From Saprospiraceae bacterium (GTDB lineage Bacteria; Bacteroidota; Bacteroidia; Chitinophagales; Saprospiraceae): DNA of 64,000 nt. Position numbers and translations under genes: made by a program. The stretch lies in assembly GCA_013140975.1 (NCBI GenBank), contig JABFRV010000029.1, forward strand, positions 1-64,000, written 5' to 3'. Positions 18,091 to 26,540 of the stretch are shown in pieces (positions within the stretch are counted from its first letter, which is position 1; the number at the start of each line of letters is the position of its first letter). Under the pieces are notes generated by a model. The model was given only the letters and a program-made list of their open reading frames with translations, had not been told where the DNA came from and did no database searches.

Positions 18091-18120
18091 AAAGCCTCGA
18101 TTTTTATCGGGGCTTTTTTT
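18091..18120 (+). terminator. Rho-independent terminator after the Omp28-like gene
   Basis: AAAGCCTCGAT and ATCGGGGCTTT form an 11-bp stem with one G-U pair and a TTTT loop, followed by a run of T. It is 25 bases after the stop codon. Confidence 0.85.
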
Positions 18121-18204
18121 ATTGTAGATTATAACTAAATCTAATTTGCTCTATTCTTTTAAAGAACTATAACAAGGTGGATATATATTTTAATAAAAAT
18201 TATT

Positions 18205-18337
18205 GTTGTCCGATTAATGATAATAATAAATTGAACCTCAATAAAATGCGTTATGCAACCCCATGCTTCAGCGTGGGGTTGAAAATGCTCGTTCCAAAAG
18301 GGCTTTAGCCCTGACTAGCAAAAATTAGTCGGACAAC
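18205..18337. repeat. 133-bp palindromic miniature element (MITE/REP-like)
   Basis: The outer ends are inverted repeats: GTTGTCCGATTAAT at 18205-18218 against ATTAGTCGGACAAC at 18324-18337 (13 of 14 pair). Inside are two hairpins: CAACCCCA...TGGGGTTG (18256-18281, loop with GCT/AGC inner pairing) and AGGGCTTTAGCCCT (18299-18312). No ORF is present. The inner hairpins resemble palindromic intergenic repeats that REP-type (RAYT) transposases act on, and the outer repeats look like MITE ends. It fills most of the 335-bp gap between the Omp28-like gene and prfA. Confidence 0.75.
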
Positions 18338-18401
18338 TGTGAATAAAAATATTTATCCCATTGAAATCATACATAATAAATATAATCTATAGATTACATT
18401 T

Positions 18402-19469
18402 TTACTCACCCTTCATCTTCTCCATATTTTCCGCAATGCGAAGTGCTTCAAGAATGTCTTCGATATTACCATTCATAATGTCGGTAAGATTATATGAAGT
18501 ATAATTTATCCGATGATCAGTCATTCTATTCTGCGGATAATTGTAAGTTCGAATCTTATCTGAACGGTCACCAGATCCAACCAATGATTTTCTTGCAGCA
18601 GCAACAGTAGATTCGTAAGCAGCTACCTGCGTGTCCTTAATTTTTTGAATTAGCCTTCCCATTGCAATCTCACGATTCTTGTGTTGGGAACGGCTATCAG
18701 TACTTTCCGCAACTATACCTGTGGGAAGGTGAGTAAATCGTACACCGGATTCGGTTTTATTGACGTGCTGACCTCCCGCTCCACTGGAACGAAAGGTATC
18801 TACTCTAAGATCTGCTTTATTTACATCGATGTCTTCCAATTCCATCTTGGGCATAACAACAACAGTCGCTGCTGAAGTATGTATACGACCGGAAGCCTCT
18901 GTGTCCGGAACCCGTTGAACACGATGAGCACCGGATTCAAACTTCATTTTTCCATATACATCTGTTCCTGTAACATCAAGAACAATCTTACTAAAACCAC
19001 CGACAGAACCCGGACTTTCTAGTACAACTTCATGAGTCCATCCTTGCGTATCAAAAAAACGTGTATACATTCTAAACAGATCACCGGCAAATATGCTCGC
19101 CTCGTCACCCCCTGTTCCCGATCTGATTTCAAAAATCACATCCTTACTATCTTCAGGATCTTTAGGAACCAACTGGACCTTTAACTTATCTTCAAGAGCT
19201 ACAATTTTTTCATTTATATCGCTGATTTCGATTTCAGCAAACTCTTTCATTTCAGCGTCACCTCCCACCAACATTTCCCTGGTAGACTCCAAACTGGCGT
19301 TCAGTTTTTTGAGTTCTAAATAAGAGCTGACTACAGCTTCTAAATCTTTATACTCCTTGCTGATTTTCTTATATTCTGACAGGTTGGAAAGTACTTCAGG
19401 GTTAGCCAGTCTCTCTTCCAGAAACTGGAACCTATCATATACGGCCTCTAATTTTTTTAATAAATCCAT
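18402..19469 (-). CDS. prfA: Peptide chain release factor 1
   Basis: A 355-residue class I release factor that ends translation at UAA and UAG. It carries 'EIRSGTGGDEASIFAGDL' (domain 2 start), the GGQ motif in 'SSGAGGQHVNKTESGVRF' that triggers peptidyl-tRNA hydrolysis, and 'GDRSDKIRTYNYPQNRMTDHRI' at the C-terminal side. The PAT-like codon-recognition part lies before the GGQ ('HRVQRVPDTEASGRIHTSAA'). It is alone, with a clear promoter and an unusually good Shine-Dalgarno sequence (AGGAGGAGA) upstream. Confidence 0.97.
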   Translation of the reverse strand: MDLLKKLEAVYDRFQFLEERLANPEVLSNLSEYKKISKEYKDLEAVVSSYLELKKLNASLESTREMLVGGDAEMKEFAEIEISDINEKIVALEDKLKVQLVPKDPEDSKDVIFEIRSGTGGDEASIFAGDLFRMYTRFFDTQGWTHEVVLESPGSVGGFSKIVLDVTGTDVYGKMKFESGAHRVQRVPDTEASGRIHTSAATVVVMPKMELEDIDVNKADLRVDTFRSSGAGGQHVNKTESGVRFTHLPTGIVAESTDSRSQHKNREIAMGRLIQKIKDTQVAAYESTVAAARKSLVGSGDRSDKIRTYNYPQNRMTDHRINYTSYNLTDIMNGNIEDILEALRIAENMEKMKGE

Positions 19470-19475
19470 CCTTGT

Positions 19476-19527
19476 CTCTCCTCCTAAAGGGATGCAAAGC
19501 TAAAAAAATAAGTCAGACAGGCTCAAA
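19476..19527 (-). promoter_or_regulatory. Promoter and strong ribosome binding site of prfA
   Basis: On the minus strand, TTTG at 19527-19524, then 21 bases, then TAGCTTTG (19502-19495), match the Bacteroidota -33/-7 pattern. TTTAGGAGGAGAG follows just before the ATG. A strong AGGAGG Shine-Dalgarno is uncommon in this phylum. Confidence 0.65.
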
Positions 19528-19628
19528 GTTAATTACGAGGTAATTGCATAATTACAGGTCAATTTAACTACCTAATTAAGAAAGTTATAGTGGTTAATTT
19601 CTTCGTCTTATTTATTTTAATAGTAATC

Positions 19629-20966
19629 TTATTTACTCCACTGTAGACGTATCACTGCTTCTCCAACTAATTTACCCTGAGAAACTCCTGTTTCATTGGC
19701 TTCGCGAAAATGAATTCCGCCATACAATCTTGAATTGGCAGCTTCTAATGCCATCTGATCGAAAGAAGAAAATGACCGTGCAGTTCCATTTATATCAGTC
19801 CTGGAAACATGTGTTCTATCAATAAAGGCATATGTGTTTCCAAATTTGTTACTCATTATTGCAGAAAACGCTCCGGATTGTGAAGAATGGCCACTTGTAA
19901 ATTCAGGAAATGGTGGTGTTGCTAAAAGTGGTTGCCAATTGGGATCTATATTCTGATGAATGTAACTAACAGGTCTTAATAAATTAAACGTGTATTTACA
20001 TTTCCAACAACTTATAAATGCATCTGCTAAAGCCATTCCTGCTTTTGCATACATTTCTGCAGCTACGCTTAAATTGACTCTTTCTTTTTGTAAAATTTGC
20101 GACAAGATAGAAATACTATGTCCCGGAGGAGTTCCACCCAATAATCCTGCATCATCACTCCAATATCTTGCAATAAGCTTTTGTTCATCTGATGCATTTT
20201 TTACTGTATTATATACTTCTTCCGCTTGCTTAAAGAATGTGGAAGATTTGTCCGTAGAGAATTTTATATTTAGTATCGGTTGTGAAGCTGAAACATCATT
20301 TGTTACAAAGCTTCTATTGTCTCCCCAATACGGTTGTAAGGGTATTTTTTGCGATGAGGTTGGAACCCATAAACCAGGTCCAACAGGAACATTATAGTTG
20401 CTTGGAAAATTATGTAAATAACCCTCATGTCCACCGTCCGTTTTCGACCACTGAAAAATTTCATTGGCTATTGCTTTTCCAAATGCAACAGAACGATCTA
20501 TAACATCTTGTGATTCACCAACCTCATAAATTCCTAAGTTAGTTCTTTCGAGTTGCTCAATCAACTGCTTCATACTATCCGGAGCATTAGCATATAATAA
20601 TCTTGTAATTTCTGCCAAAGAAGCGTTGGCGCTGATCTGCCATTCGTAATCTTTTCCAGCTTCAACTTTGGTTGCTAAGGTATTTAATCCATTAAGTTGA
20701 CCTTCTAATGAATGATAATTCAACATGCCCGGATTAACGGATTGATATAAGCATACACCGCTATATCCCAAAGCTCTGGACGCTACAGGTGGAGAAAATC
20801 CTGGACAGGTTCTAATCAATCCTCTTTGTAGTTCAAACCATTTTGTTGCAACCTGATCTGAATATGAAGATGTACTACGATCAATCTTAACTTCATCTTC
20901 CGTACAAGAATTGATTGTAAATGAGAGTATTATACATAGTGGGAGAATATATATAAAATTTTTCAT
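19629..20966 (-). CDS. Vanadium-dependent haloperoxidase/PAP2-type lipoprotein
   Basis: A 445-residue protein with a lipoprotein signal (ILPLCIILSFTINSC, Cys ~21). The C-terminal half carries the PAP2/vanadium chloroperoxidase active-site pattern: 'LRPVSYI' (Arg), 'PFPEFTSGHSSQSGAFSAI' (PxxxSGH with the catalytic His), then 'RLYGGIHFREANETG' (Arg and His of the third motif). Haloperoxidases of this fold oxidise halides with peroxide, while PAP2 relatives are acid phosphatases. The sequence alone does not decide between them. It is probably anchored to a membrane on the periplasmic or outer face. It lies after the TonB receptor operon on the same strand, with a 33-bp gap, so it may be co-transcribed. 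Confidence 0.85.
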   Translation of the reverse strand: MKNFIYILPLCIILSFTINSCTEDEVKIDRSTSSYSDQVATKWFELQRGLIRTCPGFSPPVASRALGYSGVCLYQSVNPGMLNYHSLEGQLNGLNTLATKVEAGKDYEWQISANASLAEITRLLYANAPDSMKQLIEQLERTNLGIYEVGESQDVIDRSVAFGKAIANEIFQWSKTDGGHEGYLHNFPSNYNVPVGPGLWVPTSSQKIPLQPYWGDNRSFVTNDVSASQPILNIKFSTDKSSTFFKQAEEVYNTVKNASDEQKLIARYWSDDAGLLGGTPPGHSISILSQILQKERVNLSVAAEMYAKAGMALADAFISCWKCKYTFNLLRPVSYIHQNIDPNWQPLLATPPFPEFTSGHSSQSGAFSAIMSNKFGNTYAFIDRTHVSRTDINGTARSFSSFDQMALEAANSRLYGGIHFREANETGVSQGKLVGEAVIRLQWSK

Positions 20967-20999
20967 AAGGAATTATATTTAATTACGCTAAAGATACAA

Positions 21000-23294
21000 C
21001 TAGAAACTAAATTTTAACTGAATCCCGGCATTAATACCATCTGCATCGCTATAATATCGCAAACGGTTTAAATAATCCCTGTACCTGGTATTCATAATAT
21101 TGTTGGCATAAATCAAAACGTTAGCTGACTGTCCCAAAAATCTGCAATCAAATTTGGTTTTGCAATTGATCAGAAAATATTCATCTGGAACTTCTACAAA
21201 ATCCTGTGAAAGCTGAACCCTGTTTTTGGAGTTATACTGAAATCCAATTTCCGAAATCCAATTTCTGATATTTTTCAACTTACTGATGTTGTACTGAAGA
21301 CTTGTTGAAAGGTTATGAGATGGCACATTTACCAATGGCAAATTATTCACTTTATCATTTGCAATTATAAATGACCCAATAAAATTTGAAGACCAGTTCT
21401 TATTTATTTCATATCGACCTGTCAGGTCAGCTCCATAAATTTCTGCATTCGTCTGCTTATAGTTGAAAACCGGAAAAGCGCCTCTAATAGTAAGTCTATA
21501 CTCATCTGCCGCCTGCAAAAAAATATAATTCCTAAAATAATTATAATATAAATTACTTTCCAATGAAATCCGTTCCATAAAGTTTACTTGATGGCTAAGA
21601 ATTGCTTTAAGAGAAGTTTCTGTATTCAAATTCTCGTTTCCTTCTTCTAATCCTGCAACTGATTGATGAAGGCCATTGCTGAATAATTCATTAATTTCCG
21701 GAGAGCGCTGCACATACCCAACATTTAATTTTAAAAGATTCTGTTTATTCAATTCTGAACTGAATCCAACAGATCCGGAAAAATTTAAAAAGCATAAATC
21801 TCTTTCAATAAGCGTTGAAGAATTTTGTCTTGAATAATATTTAACTTTATGCGACACATAATCAGATCTTAGCCCTATATCATATTTTATCTTTCCATGC
21901 TCAAGAACACTTTGCATAAAAACTCCTTGTGTAAAAGAACCATAGTCCGGAATTAAAGGATAGATTCCTGTTCCCGGAAGATTATAATTGTAATTATACT
22001 TTGATTGTGCACCAACATGAAATCTATATTTCTTATACGAAAACTTATCTTTGAACTCTACATTGTACGATTGTATAAATAATGATAAAGAGGCTTGATT
22101 TTTTCGAATGCTTCTTCTTACATCATATTCAAGACGATGATTCAATTGTGCAGATGTATTGAATTCCAAATAGTGGTTTTTGGCTTCTTTGTTCCAGGTA
22201 TATTTCGTTAAAACATGATGAACGCTTTGATAAGGATTTTGAATATCATAGTTAAAATTATCCAATGTAAAAAATGGTTCGCTTCTTTTTAAAGCATGCT
22301 GAAGATCCGTTAAATTTCCAATATGTGAACCCCTCAGTATGCCAAGCTTAGCGTTGTAATAACTGCAATAAAACTTATCAGAGCGAGATTGTTCGTTTCT
22401 TGTCAAATAAGCACTGGCGTTGTATTCTCTATTTCCTGTATTTGTTAAATAATAAGAAGGAGATTTTCTATCGCCTCCAATTTTTATTCCTCCATTTAGT
22501 CTCCATCTAAAACGAGAATGTGCTTTCTCAATTCTTGTATGTTGCATCCATTGTCTTCCATTCGACTCATAATTAGCAAGTGCTATTCCATGTAAATGCG
22601 GATCATTTGCTATCGCAGATGGTTCTAGAAGCACAAGTGCTCCTTGAACATTTCCTCCATATGAAATTGCTTCCGTTCCTTTTATTACAGATATTTTTTC
22701 AAATGACAATGCACTCATTTCAGGTGCATGATCAATGCCCCATTGTTGCCCTGCCTGTAGAACCCCATTATTATAAATTCCTATTCTGTTTCCACTTAAA
22801 CCATGAATGATGGGCTTAGATATTGAATTCCCATTTTTAATTGCAGACACACCTGAAATTGTTGTCAACAAATTCCCTAAGGTAGTTCCGGCATTATCTA
22901 AGATGGTAGATTCTTTTATGCTACTTTGGGTTTGTGAAGACTTAATATTTTTGGAATCAGTAACTTTTACTTCTTCTAGATCATGATTATGATGCTCCAT
23001 GAATATGGTTATTGAAGTATCATTTTGTAATTCAAGAAATATTCTTTTAGGATCGCAAAAAGCGTGATAAACAATCAGGTGATACTCCTTTCTGCATAAA
23101 TTATCAAGAATACAAATACCTTCCCCGTTCGTTCTTTGAAGAAGATTTAATTCTTCAACATATATTTCTGCCAATTCGAGAGGCTCATTATCATGAGGAT
23201 CAATAACCGTTATTTGAGTCTGGATATCACACTTTTGACAAAATATAATATCCAGCTCAAATAACAGAAATAATATTACGAGAATTGATTTCAA
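21000..23294 (-). CDS. TonB-dependent receptor, probably for metal uptake
   Basis: A 764-residue outer-membrane receptor. A signal peptide is followed by a carboxypeptidase-like regulatory domain ('ITVIDPHDNEPLELAEIYVEEL') and a His-rich linker ('EHHNHDLEEVKVTDS'). The plug domain has 'STILDNAGTTLGNLLTTISGVSAIKNG' and 'GNRIGIYNNGVLQAGQQWGIDHAPE', and the barrel extends to the terminal 'GINAGIQLKFSF'. The His-rich linker and the 'QWGxDHAPE' plug motif resemble zinc/metal-type receptors (ZnuD-like). It is preceded by a small lipoprotein and a His/Cys-rich protein in one operon, which strengthens the metal link. The specific metal is inferred, not shown. Confidence 0.88.
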   Translation of the reverse strand: MKSILVILFLLFELDIIFCQKCDIQTQITVIDPHDNEPLELAEIYVEELNLLQRTNGEGICILDNLCRKEYHLIVYHAFCDPKRIFLELQNDTSITIFMEHHNHDLEEVKVTDSKNIKSSQTQSSIKESTILDNAGTTLGNLLTTISGVSAIKNGNSISKPIIHGLSGNRIGIYNNGVLQAGQQWGIDHAPEMSALSFEKISVIKGTEAISYGGNVQGALVLLEPSAIANDPHLHGIALANYESNGRQWMQHTRIEKAHSRFRWRLNGGIKIGGDRKSPSYYLTNTGNREYNASAYLTRNEQSRSDKFYCSYYNAKLGILRGSHIGNLTDLQHALKRSEPFFTLDNFNYDIQNPYQSVHHVLTKYTWNKEAKNHYLEFNTSAQLNHRLEYDVRRSIRKNQASLSLFIQSYNVEFKDKFSYKKYRFHVGAQSKYNYNYNLPGTGIYPLIPDYGSFTQGVFMQSVLEHGKIKYDIGLRSDYVSHKVKYYSRQNSSTLIERDLCFLNFSGSVGFSSELNKQNLLKLNVGYVQRSPEINELFSNGLHQSVAGLEEGNENLNTETSLKAILSHQVNFMERISLESNLYYNYFRNYIFLQAADEYRLTIRGAFPVFNYKQTNAEIYGADLTGRYEINKNWSSNFIGSFIIANDKVNNLPLVNVPSHNLSTSLQYNISKLKNIRNWISEIGFQYNSKNRVQLSQDFVEVPDEYFLINCKTKFDCRFLGQSANVLIYANNIMNTRYRDYLNRLRYYSDADGINAGIQLKFSF

Positions 23295-23298
23295 GATC

Positions 23299-23838
23299 TT
23301 AAATAACTTCTAGAACAAAACTTACTTCAACATCAGTTTCACCACCGGCATTATCAATCTTTCCATCTGAAACTCCTGAAGCATTTTTATCCGGAACATG
23401 TCTCAGAATAACCTTAAGAGTGTGTGATCCTTTTTGTAGTGGAGTAATTTCTGTGTTCAATCCTAATGGTTTTCCATTGGAATCAAAATCCTTATATTCT
23501 ATCTTCATGCTAGGATTACTAATATAAAAGATCTGATGATCTTCGTCTTCTTCTTTGACTTCGGCAGAAATATCTTCTCCGGGAACTACTGATTCATTAC
23601 TTAATTTTAAAATTCCTGTATAAGTTGCTCCAAAGCTTAATTTGCCTTGAACAGTTATAACCGGATTCTGGCCACCATCGCCATCTTTATCACTAAACTT
23701 CATTATTACAATTTCTCCTTTGGAATTTGATAATGTATATTCTACATCTGTAATTAATTCTTCTTCATTATTATCAGAAGGATCACATGATGCTAAAAAC
23801 AATAGAGCTATTATATAAATATATACGAATTTTTTCAT
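23299..23838 (-). CDS. Small acidic lipoprotein next to the TonB receptor
   Basis: A 179-residue protein with a lipoprotein signal (YIYIIALLFLASC, Cys ~18), then an acidic stretch 'DPSDNNEEELI' and a beta-rich body containing 'SDKDGDGGQNP' (Ca-binding-like Asp cluster), 'EVKEEDEDHQIFYIS' and 'DGKIDNAGGETDVEVSF'. It resembles the small lipoproteins often found beside metal TonB receptors in Flavobacteria-type operons (annotated as type 1 periplasmic-binding-fold proteins). It may bind metal ions at the cell surface. It ends four bases before the receptor start. Confidence 0.75.
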   Translation of the reverse strand: MKKFVYIYIIALLFLASCDPSDNNEEELITDVEYTLSNSKGEIVIMKFSDKDGDGGQNPVITVQGKLSFGATYTGILKLSNESVVPGEDISAEVKEEDEDHQIFYISNPSMKIEYKDFDSNGKPLGLNTEITPLQKGSHTLKVILRHVPDKNASGVSDGKIDNAGGETDVEVSFVLEVI

Positions 23839-23912
23839 TGCTAATTAATTTTATTAAATAATAAATTATGGTGTACGAATTGTACACTTCTTAAACTCTC
23901 ACTTACAATAAA

Positions 23913-24308
23913 TCAAGCAATGAATAGAGGTGGCCCTCTTGGAAATGTGAAATGAATTTCAATGAGTAATAAACTCGCTACATGAAGTTTGATCTTGTCA
24001 TTGAAATAATTAAGGTTTAAATGTTCATTTAAATTCGTGAAAATAAATTCAACAGAAACATACTCGTTGCAAAACTTACAAGTATCTTCCTCGTCTCCTA
24101 AATGTCCTTTATGCTGACAACCTGCCTCCTTGTCATTATGATAGATTGCCCGATGACATGGGTCTGATTCTTGAAGATCGGTATGTTGAACAACACTGTG
24201 ATGATGCTTATGGTTGCTTTTAATTATGGCATAGAAAGAATGCAATCCGACAATGACACAAAGTAATATGCCAAGGAAGTTACGAATGGTTTTCTTTCTG
24301 AGTATCAC
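23913..24308 (-). CDS. Small His/Cys-rich membrane-anchored protein, first gene of metal-uptake operon
   Basis: A 131-residue protein with one N-terminal hydrophobic segment (FLGILLCVIVGLHSFYAII), then a His-rich stretch 'KSNHKHHHSVVQHTD', two Cys/His clusters ('DPCHRAIYHNDKEAGCQHKGH' region, 'DTCKFCNEY'), and a C-terminus 'FTFPRGPPLFIA'. The many His and Cys residues strongly suggest metal binding. The 'RGPP' end is shared by small proteins in similar operons. It starts with GTG within ATGTGA, and the predicted promoter element ends only four bases upstream, so the message may be leaderless. No Met codon lies in the first 60 residues to give another start. Confidence 0.7.
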   Translation of the reverse strand: MILRKKTIRNFLGILLCVIVGLHSFYAIIKSNHKHHHSVVQHTDLQESDPCHRAIYHNDKEAGCQHKGHLGDEEDTCKFCNEYVSVEFIFTNLNEHLNLNYFNDKIKLHVASLLLIEIHFTFPRGPPLFIA

Positions 24309-24312
24309 ATTG

Positions 24313-24320
24313 CAAATCTA
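24313..24320 (-). promoter_or_regulatory. -7 promoter element for the metal-uptake operon
   Basis: Minus-strand TAGATTTG matches TAnnTTTG and lies four bases before the GTG start at 24308. A metal-responsive repressor site would be expected here but I could not recognise one. Confidence 0.5.
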
Positions 24321-24430
24321 CTAAAAATAATCGAATTCTTTGCAGCATTCAGTTCAATTCTAGTCGATTCAAAAAATGACTAAAATGATTAAGGATTCCT
24401 TTTTGAACTAAAAGATGAAAAAATAAGACA

Positions 24431-24967
24431 TTAAAACTTATTCTTCCACATCATACTTTCCACCGGAAAAGCCACTCGGCTATTGTATTTGGCGTTGGGT
24501 TTCTTATTGTAATAGTTTTCTATATCTCCTTCGACCTTAAAGTAAATTAATTGCCCAATTGGCATACCGGGATAAATTCTTACAGGCTGCACACAACTAA
24601 TTTCGAGTGTCCAGTAATTACAAAATCCAACGTCACCCTTGCCCGCTGTGGCATGAATGTCTATTCCTAATCTGCCCACACTGGATTTTCCTTCCAGAAA
24701 AGGTACAGTACTATGTGTTTCTGTATATTCTTCAGTTACTCCCAGATATAATGTTCCGGGTTGTATCACAAATCCTTCATCCGGTATAGAAAAATAATCA
24801 ATTCTATTATGCTTCTTTGCATCCAGCTCTCTGTCCATATACACCGCTAGGGTTTTTCCTAAATGTACATCGTAAGAATTCGTCCCCAGACATTCTAAAC
24901 GGAATGGTTCAACAACAATCTTCTTTTCTTCGATTGCTTGTAAAATTTCTTTATCGCTTAATATCAT
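24431..24967 (-). CDS. dcd: dCTP deaminase
   Basis: A 178-residue enzyme that deaminates dCTP to dUTP in thymidine nucleotide synthesis. Motifs 'GTNSYDVHLGKTLAVY', 'PFLEGKSSVGRLGIDIHATAG' and 'GFCNYWTLEISC' match the trimeric dCTP deaminase/dUTPase fold, and the Glu of 'TLEIS' corresponds to the catalytic residue. 'GMPIGQLIYFKVEG' and the C-terminal 'YNSRVAFPV' are as in Bacteroidota homologues. Its start overlaps the stop of the WD40 gene by four bases. Confidence 0.93.
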   Translation of the reverse strand: MILSDKEILQAIEEKKIVVEPFRLECLGTNSYDVHLGKTLAVYMDRELDAKKHNRIDYFSIPDEGFVIQPGTLYLGVTEEYTETHSTVPFLEGKSSVGRLGIDIHATAGKGDVGFCNYWTLEISCVQPVRIYPGMPIGQLIYFKVEGDIENYYNKKPNAKYNSRVAFPVESMMWKNKF

Positions 24968-25863
24968 ACTTCAATCTTCCAGGCCTTAATGGTTCTGTCA
25001 TCGGAGGCCGAAAGTAAGACATTTGTAGAATCCAGCCAAAGTAATTTATTTACTGAAGCCATATGTGCTTTATTTTCAGCATTTGAAATTGAATACAATA
25101 AATTAAAAGAATCAATATCCCACAGTCGGATCGTTCTATCCCGGCTGGCAGTAACAAATATATTCGTATCCGGAATTCTCAACATGTCATTTATTGTGAA
25201 TCTATGTGCATTTAATGGTTCCTGCACTTGTAATAAATCATTGATGTCAAGCATATGTAACCGAGCATCCATAGTGCCAGCAATGACTAAATTCTTATCG
25301 GGGTTTTCTAGAAGTGAAAAAATAGTTCTAGAGCCTTCAATCTGTACTTGTTGCTCAACGTCATTTATAGAATTCATTGTATAAATCTTGCCGCCCTGTC
25401 CGCCAATAATAAAACACTTTTTAGTTTGACTATATATAATACATCTCAATCCTGAAGATGACAACTTCATTGTTTGGATACTATCCGCTTTGTTTTTTCC
25501 AAAAGAACTTACGCTTCCATCTCCGCTTACTACAAATAATTGATCTTCGTGTAAGCACATGTCATATATAGCTTTACGATGTACTAAAATATTTCTTGCA
25601 GGTGTTTCTCTATTTTGATTAATTATGTAAACACTTCCATTATCTGCGCCGCAAAAAAGATTCCCAAATTCTTTATCAAAACATAAAGAAAAAACATGAT
25701 TTGGGATTTCTGCAATTACTTTTCCATGCTCTTCGTGAATATTCCATTTTACAATTTTTCCATCTCCTCCTGCGCTAATAAATTCTTCAGAATTATAATA
25801 ATTACAAAGTGCGTAAACTGAACCTTCGTGTCCCTTAAATTCTTTATATAATTTTATATACAA
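24964..25863 (-). CDS. WD40-repeat beta-propeller protein
   Basis: A 299-residue cytoplasmic protein with about six or seven WD40 repeats. Clear units are 'FKGHEGSVYALCNYYNSEEFISAGGDGKIVKWN', 'VSGDGSVSSFGKN', 'LNAHRFTINDMLRI...TASRDRTIRLWDIDS' and 'LSASDDRTIKAWKIEV' (shown in parts). No signal peptide is seen. WD40 propellers are scaffolds for protein contacts. The partner is unknown. It lies between nitroreductase and dcd in a close operon (8-bp gap upstream, four-base overlap downstream). Confidence 0.88.
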   Translation of the reverse strand: MYIKLYKEFKGHEGSVYALCNYYNSEEFISAGGDGKIVKWNIHEEHGKVIAEIPNHVFSLCFDKEFGNLFCGADNGSVYIINQNRETPARNILVHRKAIYDMCLHEDQLFVVSGDGSVSSFGKNKADSIQTMKLSSSGLRCIIYSQTKKCFIIGGQGGKIYTMNSINDVEQQVQIEGSRTIFSLLENPDKNLVIAGTMDARLHMLDINDLLQVQEPLNAHRFTINDMLRIPDTNIFVTASRDRTIRLWDIDSFNLLYSISNAENKAHMASVNKLLWLDSTNVLLSASDDRTIKAWKIEV

Positions 25864-25871
25864 TTTTATTC

Positions 25872-26540
25872 TTATCTATACCAACTTGTAAATTGATCCA
25901 AACTTTTTCTTTGTATATCTGGAACTTCAACATTATCCGCTGGGTATCCAATTGGAATTAACAAAAAAGCTTTTTCATTCTCGGGTCTTTTCAATATTTC
26001 TTGCAGAAAATTCATAGGGCTTGGTGTGTGAGTTAAAGAAACAAGTCCTGCATTGTGTATAGCTGCTAATAACATTCCACATGCAAGGCCTACGGATTCT
26101 TGAACATAATAATTTTTTTTCCTTAATCCATTTTCTTCATCATAGGGTTTTCTAAATACTACAATTAATGCAGGAGCTATTTCCAAAAATTCTTTTTTCC
26201 AATCAGTTCCCAGATAGCTTAAATCTTCAAGCCATTCTTCCGGCATTCCACCATGATACGCTTTGTATTCTTCTTCTTCAGCAGCAATTCTGATTTGCTT
26301 TTTAATTTCCGGATTACTGACAACACAAAAAAACCAAGGCTGCTTATTTGCCCCGGAAGGAGCTGAATTTGCTGTAAGTAAAATACTTTGTATAATTTCT
26401 GTTGGAATTTCTTTTGAGGAAAATTCACGCACAGATCTTCTTTGATTCATTAACTCAAAAAAACTCTTTGATCTGCTAATCATTTCATCCTCTTCAAAAC
26501 GAAGAGCCGTGTAAGGTTTGGTTTTGTAATTGCCTATCAT
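25872..26540 (-). CDS. Nitroreductase family FMN-dependent oxidoreductase
   Basis: A 222-residue protein with the nitroreductase signature 'NQRRSVREFSSKEIPTEII' and 'TANSAPSGANKQPWFFCVV' (FMN phosphate and ring contacts), then 'QESVGLACGMLLAAIHNAGL' and C-terminal 'LIPIGYPADNVEVPD'. Such enzymes use NAD(P)H to reduce nitro groups, quinones or flavins. The subclass resembles iodotyrosine-deiodinase-like members ('SLTHTPSPMNFLQEIL'), but the substrate is not known. It overlaps the SDR gene by four bases. Confidence 0.9.
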   Translation of the reverse strand: MIGNYKTKPYTALRFEEDEMISRSKSFFELMNQRRSVREFSSKEIPTEIIQSILLTANSAPSGANKQPWFFCVVSNPEIKKQIRIAAEEEEYKAYHGGMPEEWLEDLSYLGTDWKKEFLEIAPALIVVFRKPYDEENGLRKKNYYVQESVGLACGMLLAAIHNAGLVSLTHTPSPMNFLQEILKRPENEKAFLLIPIGYPADNVEVPDIQRKSLDQFTSWYR

